The notes under the pieces were generated by a model. That model searched no databases, was not told where the DNA came from, and saw nothing but the letters and a program-made list of their open reading frames with translations. A stretch of 64,000 bases of DNA from Dipteris shenzhenensis. Taxonomy: Eukaryota; Polypodiophyta; Polypodiopsida; Gleicheniales. How positions within the stretch are numbered: the first letter of the stretch is position 1; every line of letters starts with the position of its first letter. The position numbers and the translations under genes were made by a program. The DNA lies in the NCBI GenBank assembly GCA_047967505.1, contig CM106538.1, one strand, 5' to 3'. This document shows, piece after piece, positions 57,422 through 64,000 of this stretch.

Positions 57422-59660
57422 TTATGCATTTGCTTGAAATGCAATAACAAAGCCAGAGTTGTTGACATTAAAAGTTCCACTAGTTTTCATAGTCCTAAGC
57501 TTGCTTCGTGCCATCATGAGATCTTCTTCATATAGTTGGACAAATGGAACACCTAGGGAAAGTACAATGTCAATGTACGGGCCTTGTATATGAACTTCCT
57601 AACTTGTTCTCCACCATGTTGCACAATATCTCCAGTCAATGAAGGAATTTGTGCAATTATTTGAGGATCCTTGCAAGAGAAGTAATAAGGTTGAAGAAGA
57701 TCTCGGCTAACATGAACTCCTCTGCATGCCTTGCAAACAAACTTGAGCAAATCTGCGTTGATGTTGGTGAAGTGTAGAATGCCAAATACCTGGATTCAAA
57801 AAATTGAGAATGTCAACAAAAATCAAAGATAAAGTAAATGACACTCAAATATTTTTACTTGCGTTCCATAGCCAAGTCATGCTACTTGGCTAACAAAAGC
57901 TTGCTTGAGGTCGTCTTTGGTTGGTTCCTCAAGCACCTCTACCAAGATGGTAAAATCAAAGACAAATTGTTCCTTTGGCCTTCAAGAATGATACATTCTT
58001 CAAGATGTACATAACAACACATTCTTCGTTGAAGTCTTGCACAAATTCAGTAAGAGTAAATTTCCTTTCCTTTACAAAAGACAACTGCAGCACAAATTGT
58101 AGTAAGGTGAGACTAGAAAGATTCTTTGAAGAAATGAAGTCTAAAACAATCCATAATTAACAAAACTTACAATGGCTCTGTCTTCATCTCTTGGTCCATC
58201 TGCAACTATGATTTGATCTGCCATACCCTCGTCACATGCAACTTTGATAATCACAATCGCAAGCGTGCCCATGATTTGGGAGATTGACAACTTTCCAAAG
58301 TTGATTACCTCAGCAACCCAAGGACCATATGTGTGAAGTGAATGATCAGGCTCCAATCGAAGATTTCCTTCAAAAGGTTCTCCTCTAATAATACATGTGG
58401 TAGCATCGACAAGAAGAGAAAACTTTGAAGTTCTGCCTTCACTTGGTCCTTTTGGCGCAACACTTACACCCTCTATTCTATAGAACTCACCAATTTCCAA
58501 GAAGTTTACAAATTGGTGGATGTATGTAGAGGGTATTAGTAATGTGAATGTATGAGAACAAAATTTGTCCGTCAAGTCACCTTTCAAGAATGTGGGATAC
58601 TTTGGATTCATAACCTTGTAAGTAGCATATTTGCAAAGGAGTTGTCCCTCAAAAACAAATCTATGTGGTACACAATCTGATAGTTGAGTAATGCCTAGAG
58701 ACACCAAAGAATTACCACCCCCTACAAAGTTTTCTTTTTATGGCACAATGGCTTTTGCAATGCATGGAAAGTTATGTGGTGATGGTTGCAACTTGCTAGC
58801 ATCTTTAAGCCCATTGTATGAATTTACTTCATCACTTTCTTTCTTGGATGCAAGTTGCTCGGTTGCGGCAAATGCAATAATGGGACATAGTAAGTTCCTA
58901 ATATGGCACTTACATTAGAAGCATATGCAATTTTAATCAAGCCTATATTTTGCATGTGTTAACGAATGTGTCTTTGGCTTCTCTTTATAAAATAATACCA
59001 ACCATACCATTCTTGTTGAGACATAATTGATACATATTATTCAACATACTTTCAAAATATGAATAAGCAGTTGCAAAAAGGAATTCCAAGTTAGAAATCT
59101 TTAAATCTAAAGATTAATTGCAAACATAGTTTTCACTGATGATACATCATCAAAATTTAAAAATCAAAGGAAAGTCCTTAGTCCATTGATCCTTTAATCA
59201 AAATCAATGTTGATAACTTCACAAGATCCTCTTTTTGTTGGGGGATTTCTTTCCACGGAATGGCTCACATGCAAAGAGTTGCTTGCACGTTGCACACGAG
59301 AAGTAATTGTTGACTTAAAATTAACATACTCCGGGTTCTCTCGAATAATATTTTTTATTGAATACAACAAAAGAAAGAGGAGAACAATTACATGTTGCCT
59401 TTCTCAAAGAAAATGTTAAAAAAAAAAACGAATGGTTACCTTGAGCATATGCCTCTTGGGCAACTTCTTGAAATGAATGTTTTAACGAGCGTTGTGGCGT
59501 TTTCTTGATCAGAGAATTTTCAAGAGATTTTCCTTGGGAGGTCTACTTGGAGAGGCAAGGAGCAATGCATTTGGCTTAGAACTGGTAGGTGGGGATACAA
59601 TTTTTTCCACATAAGAGCATGTAGAAATAGTAGCTCCACGTACAAACCAAAGACAATAGT
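57422..59660 (-). pseudogene. Multi-exon gene with OB-fold-like region, decayed (3' part)
   Basis: Exons inferred on the minus strand. About 59660-59440, ending SFQEVAQEAYAQ at a GTAACC donor. 58896-58171, ending at a perfect GTAAGT donor. 58084 to about 57850, after acceptor GTGCTGCAG and in matching phase 0 (LSFVKERKFTLTEFVQDFNE). 57788-57422, after acceptor TTGAATCCAG, closing at TAA 57424-57422. The large exon reads HTFTLLIPSTYIHQFVNFLE then GEFYRIEGVSVAPKGP, a pattern that fits an OB fold of the RPA large-subunit/DUF223 kind; this is my inference, not a firm match. The last exon has a Cys cluster FVCKACRG...YYFSC. One in-frame stop (about 58739) and two frameshifts indicate decay or sequence errors. 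It ends 129 bp before the Helentron B start codon on the same strand, so it may be element cargo. Confidence 0.45.
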
Positions 59661-61162
59661 AATGAAAAGGAAAAACTACATTGATAATTGAATTATCCAA
59701 AGTTGTTGGGAAGAATAACAACCAAAGTCCGAAACTCACTTAATAAACAAAAGCAAAAAAGTGCATTAAAATTCTAATGACAGCAAAGTTTCTCAAAAGG
59801 AAGAGGTTAACAAACGCATTATGGGATTTGGAATCACCAACTTGGACATACCTGTGTATGAGAAGAAATCTCTAATTAACGAGGCTATAGAATTTGGGAG
59901 CACCAATATCACGCAAGGTTTGAATAGGATTATCGGTTATCTGGGTAGCAGGAGAAATGGCATCAAAAGCAATGATTTTGGAAGTTTAATTTTAGGAAAT
60001 CTCTCACGTCTGAGGGAGAAACATTTGATGGACTTGAACTAGAGGAGAAAGGAGACGTGTAGGCTACAGCTCGGTCCTCTGTTTATGTTGATGGAAGGGC
60101 AGCAAGCAGAGGAGATGAGAAGTCGAGCAAGCAAGAAACGGGATGCTGCACGAAGAGCTGATTCTCGGTTTGGTCAGTGCCCAAGTGATGCCCTTAGCCC
60201 CTAGCCATACGGGTACGACAAATTCTTGCCATTCAACGTTATTGCAACGGACGAGGGCTGACAGAGACAGCGTGACTCTGGTCATAGATTCAGTGACTAT
60301 TTTGGACAAAGCAATATCTCGATGAACATGGGCTTGAATAGGGAAATCGTTCTTTGGCCTAGGTTTAGAAGAGCATAGTCCGAGAACGATTTGCGCAGCC
60401 TTTTTATAGGGTTAGCAGCTACGAAAAGCAAACAAAAGAAACAATAATAGAAGGTGACCGATTCAATGGATAGCTCACTCAGAATGTGCAATCTGCTAGA
60501 GAGCTCACCTAAGAAAACTCTTATAGCGGTAAAAGATGCACCGTCAACGAAAACCAATCAAGAGTAGCGGGGATATAAATCTCTGGAGGGGACAGAGGTG
60601 ACAACAGATGAGTTGAGAGCTTAGAAGCTACTTGATCATGGGATATATTGCTTGAATTGCAAGGAAGTAAGCATCAATGATTCTCCATGCAGGCAGACGG
60701 TAGCTTCAAAAAGCTATTCTTTTTCTAGCGCTTGTAGCAGCCAGTAGTATAGGAAGCTCGCAACTTGTAGACAGGGACCTAGAGACTAAAAATGAAAAAG
60801 AAGCAAAAATGATGTTTGTTCAACATAGTGTCATGGATATATGCAGCTGTAAAGTCTTTACACGCAAACAAACAAGACCTAAGCGAGGCGGATGCAATCG
60901 ACTATTTGTTTCCTAGGACCAAAATGCCAGGCGGACAACGCAAACAAACAGGACCAAAAGTGAGGAAGCAACACAAAAATTGAATCACACATGCCTTCAA
61001 AATTCAATTCAGAGTTGAGCGAGCTGTCGTAAATGAATTCTATTGCAACCATTTCTCAGCCATTTAATATAGATAAGTACATGGACATTTTGAGATGGGT
61101 GAGATCAAGCTGGACGAGGAGCGTGCTTCGCGCAGCTTGGAGGAGAAAACAATGTAGCTTAC
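59661..61162. other. Probable intronic or intergenic stretch of the minus-strand gene
   Basis: If the gene at 61395 continues into the OB-like exons, this would be intron with possible unrecognised exons. On the minus strand CCTATAAAAAGGCTGC (about 60412-60397) is a second TATA-like site. A direct repeat ACGCAAACAAACARGACC occurs at about 60862 and 60938. The minus frame 60557-60297 starts MVFVDGASFTAIRVFLGELS but has no family match. Confidence 0.35.
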
Positions 61163-61395
61163 CTGTATCTTCAATCACTTTGGCCACAACCTGATCGTTA
61201 ATTCCTTGTGCAAGGATACCCTTTCCAAAAAGTGGAGTTGCCAATAAATCGTGACATGCCTTCGCAACACCTGCAAAACCCACCGCTTAGTGAAGGAAAA
61301 GATATCGCGAAGAAAAAAAGGACGCTTAAGAACAATAGGCCAAAAATTCGAGCAACAACAAGACCTTTGATGAGCGTTTCACTATCTGTCTCCAT
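61163..61395 (-). CDS. 5' end of a spliced gene: exons 1 and 2 of an unrecognised protein
   Basis: Exon 1 is 61395-61365 (ATG, METDSETLIK) and ends CAAAG at a GT donor. The 94-bp intron closes with GGGTTTTGCAG. Exon 2 is 61270-61163 and ends ATACAG at GTAAGC. Both junctions split a Gly codon in phase 1. The joined start encodes 46 residues, including GVAKACHDLLATPLFGKG and INDQVVAKVIEDTG, with no stop. The TATA box at 61495-61488 is placed correctly. I do not recognise the protein. It is probably the beginning of the OB-like gene at 59.7-57.4 kb, but the middle exons were not resolved. Reading the whole region as one open frame gives two apparent short ORFs, which are read-throughs of the introns. 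Confidence 0.6.
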
Positions 61396-61487
61396 ATAAT
61401 CAGCCGACTACGCCATGGAAAAGAAAACAATTGAACAAAGCAAAACCAAAATCCTGAGGATGAGAACTTCGTCGTTGCAACGTTGTT

Positions 61488-61495
61488 CTTATATA
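61488..61495 (-). promoter_or_regulatory. TATA box (TATATAAG) with adjacent CCAAT-type motif
   Basis: The minus strand reads GATTGGCTATATAAGAACAA: an inverted CCAAT (ATTGG) followed directly by TATATAAG, 93 bp upstream of the exon 1 ATG at 61395. This implies a leader of about 60 bases. Confidence 0.6.
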
Positions 61496-61859
61496 GCCAA
61501 TCAACCATACAATAGGGAGGAACCAATACCGGTAAGAACTACCTATTGCCTGCAGGTTGCTTTGTTACCAAATATTCGTTATTCAATAGAGAAATCCTCT
61601 TCAAATACGTTGGACAAAATTCTGCTGTTCGAACTGACAGAACATTCTACGCGGTGGTGGTTGAATTGCCACATGTAAAGTACATAACAAAAATTAGAAA
61701 ATCACCTAATTTCTAGAGGGTAGGCCAAGAAAGACAGCGAAAAAGCTAAAGCATAGGAGTACCAGGATCTTGAGACCCGTTCTGTTGTGTAAGAGAGGTT
61801 AAGAAACCATGATGTTTTTTGAAATTTTGGAAGTTAACAAAAAAAGGTTAAATAAAGAA

Positions 61860-64000
61860 AGGTGGTGAGGAGTGTGGGGCAGGCAGCACAAGGTGGGTAC
61901 CCGCGACTCTCTCTCTCTCTCTCGTTATCGCCTTTTTCATACTCTTGAGAGCATCATCGTCATCTTCTTCTCCTCCTTCTGCTGCTCTTCTTGGCTGCTC
62001 TGCTTTCGTCTCGCCATCCCCATCTCACAATCAATCCATGGCAGCCCCGCATCAGCCATACTAGCCTTGCCCCAACGCTTGCACAGGTCATTTGTATTGC
62101 TTCCCTGCTTTCTGCTTGTTCCTTCCTGGCGCACAACCCTTGTGTCGTAGCTTGCATGGGGCCAGCCTTGTGGAAGAACTTGCATTGTTTGCTGATTCGT
62201 AACCGGTAGGAATCCCGGAGAGCGGCATGTTTTTCCTGCGGAGACTCACTGGCAAACCGCTAAATGATGTCTCAAAAGGGAATGATGGTAAGACTCATTG
62301 AAGTCACGTATTTAAAAACCAGAAAACGGATCTACACGTGGAGCGAACGTGGATGCAATGGTAGATATAGGCTTGCACATCATTACGTTCGCCGCAGTCG
62401 TGTGGCTAAGTAGTACGCAATGTACGTAGATTTTCTCCAAAAATCTGAAATTACGATGCCGCCGGCACATATCTTGAGCTGCTAATGGATTGTGTGTGTG
62501 AGTGAGTGAAGCGCAGAGACAGAGAGAAACAGCGGGGGGCGCTCCCTATGTCCCAAAAATTTCACTAAATTATGGAACTGCATTTGCTCCTGTAGGAGTG
62601 TCTCGTTGCTTTGCCTATCTGGATAACTTCTTTGCTTTGTCTATGGTTGTAGCTGCATCTTTGTGTGACTTTCAGCTATGAAACGGGTCACTCACTGTAA
62701 GTTTCAAGTCAACCGAGACTTCTGTACATACGTATTTCGCTGCCCTCAATAACCTGTGGAATATCAGATTACTAAATGCATGTGAAAATTTCAGAACATA
62801 TGTCCTCTGAACTAGCACGTCCATTTGTCAAAGTCACATGTTTTCCAAGGTCTCATTCCGTTCAACGGTGGGATGTGAAAAGAAGACCACAACTTTGCAG
62901 AGCATGGCTTGCTATCTTGGATTCACGAGTCAATAAGTTTCAGAACACTGGATCGTTTTCTCTTCCTACAGCTTATAGAGAGGCACCATTTATATGGTTT
63001 ATCTACAGGCAGCACAATTATTTGCATCAGCACAACCCGTGGCGTAATGAGTATCATGCAAGGGCGTGAACAATAGCCTGAAAAGAATCGCGTGAACAAT
63101 AGCCTGAAAGGAATCTCTTTTTCCCATTCACACCTCGCTTCCCTTTGTTCTGTTCCTTCTTAGTGTTAAACAGGACACAGCTGGAGCAGGCTGCAGGACC
63201 TCTCTGTTGCATATATGTCTGGATGCCCAAGTAAAGTGCCAGGAATGGTGATACCTGCCTGCTTTCTGTGGAAGTCCTAGTGTAATTGTATCTGTGGGGG
63301 AAAGTAACATGTTGAAATGTATACATCCTTGGTTGAGGGCCTTCTAAATTGAATCCACTTTTATTGAGCATGCTTATCCGTTTCTGTGATAGTGACTTGT
63401 GACTGGAGATGCGAGCGGAATACTATTGCCAATCCCTCATCCTTGTGCCCTCCGTCCCTATGGGTTTCTGCATGGTGTGTTGGATTTCCATGTCCAAGCT
63501 TTGGTGTCTCAGAGTAGACTATGAGATTTTCCCATCAAAAAGTCTTGGGGAAGTTGTCACAGTGTGGTGAGGACCATAGAGTCCTGCTTCCGTTTCAGAA
63601 AGCAACTGATAACGAACTGCTGGTCCCAGATGCGAGTACCCTATCTCGGAGAGGGGCCTCCAGTCTTTGGACAATGACTCTTATCTGTATCTCCATGGAT
63701 TATTTTGAGGCCCTCTTTTTGTAGCTCAATTTGGATTTGTGTGAGGTCCTGATTAACGAATAGGAGTCCCTTTCAGGTATACCTTTCTGGTCAGGACATC
63801 TTGTTCTACTTTGCATTTTTGGACTTGATGATCTCATCCCTCCCAGTCTTCAGGCATTCTCAATGCGACTTGCTCAAATCTAACTTCTTGTGCCTGTGCT
63901 TCCTGGCTGTCTGTAAGGGCCCACCATTTCTTGTCCTCCTCTCGTTCTTGAAGGTTTCTTGTCTTTTGAGGCTTCTGTTCCTCAACACTTGAGGCCATGG
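61860..64000 (+). other. Possible 5' leader/first intron of a plus-strand gene leaving the window
   Basis: A (CT)n run (61907-61923) and a CT-rich stretch (61960-62010) look like a plant 5' UTR. It is followed by an 8-codon frame at 62038 (ATG GCA GCC ... TAG), which could be an upstream ORF. The sequence to 64000 is less repetitive and more GC-balanced than most of the window, but the longer frames (62776-63069, 63521-63724) have no domain I recognise. With the minus-strand gene at 61395 it would form a divergent pair. Confidence 0.35.

Noticed and set aside
62776-63069. 97-residue plus-strand ORF near the right end
   Set aside because: No domain or homology that I can recognise and no splice or promoter support; mentioned only in the gap description.

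Overview
The window looks like a large, repeat-rich, AT-rich nuclear chromosome of a land plant. The grounds are a lectin-receptor-type kinase with no lectin exon nearby, a DUF4408/DUF761-type plant protein, Ty1/copia and Ty3/gypsy relics, Helitron-class relics, and GT-AG introns with plant-like TATA promoters. Nothing bacterial, viral or organellar was recognised, and no tRNA or rRNA was seen. I cannot name the species. A non-seed vascular plant or another plant with a big genome is only a guess.

Layout. 1-2.8 kb: minus-strand Ty3/gypsy gag relic and LTR-like sequence, interrupted by a 481-bp repeat. 5.6-7.3 kb: an intact single-exon membrane kinase; an inverted copy of the 481-bp repeat lies just downstream of it. 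8-12.6 kb: unassigned. 12.6-17.9 kb and 25.3-30.5 kb: two decayed copies (A, plus strand; B, minus strand) of one ~5.1-5.3 kb transposon with short terminal inverted repeats and an intron-containing transposase-like gene, facing each other across a ~7.4 kb spacer. The spacer holds a partial third copy, many minisatellites, a ~60-bp-arm hairpin and a coiled-coil pseudogene. 30.5-39.1 kb: copia fragments, a minus-strand LTR, a CACGTG-bearing minisatellite, and a nearly full-length but stop-ridden copia polyprotein. 41.0-43.1 kb: an intact DUF4408/DUF761-like gene with a TATA box. 46.4-47.8 kb: minus-strand gypsy polymerase relic. 48.5-57.3 kb: two Helitron-class elements, tail to tail. 57.4-61.4 kb: a decayed multi-exon minus-strand gene with an OB-fold-like region and a clear TATA/exon 1/exon 2 start. 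61.9-64 kb: possible leader of a plus-strand gene running off the window.

The most interesting system is the minus-strand element at 52.7-57.3 kb. It encodes a HUH/Y2-type Rep, then the C-terminal part of a Pif1-type helicase, and in the same reading frame an endonuclease/exonuclease/phosphatase (EEP) domain. That is the Helentron (RepHel-EN) architecture, better known from animals and oomycetes than from plants, whose Helitrons usually carry RPA genes instead. An OB-fold-like gene ends only ~130 bp upstream of its start codon. The second most interesting signal is a short imperfect palindrome (core near AACCACCGGGCTGGTT) repeated many times in the transposon intron, in its terminal regions, in the spacer and even in frame inside a pseudogene.

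Three coding genes appear to have open frames: the kinase, the DUF4408/DUF761 protein, and the two-exon 5' end at 61.2-61.4 kb (whose downstream exons look damaged). All other coding signal is decayed mobile DNA.
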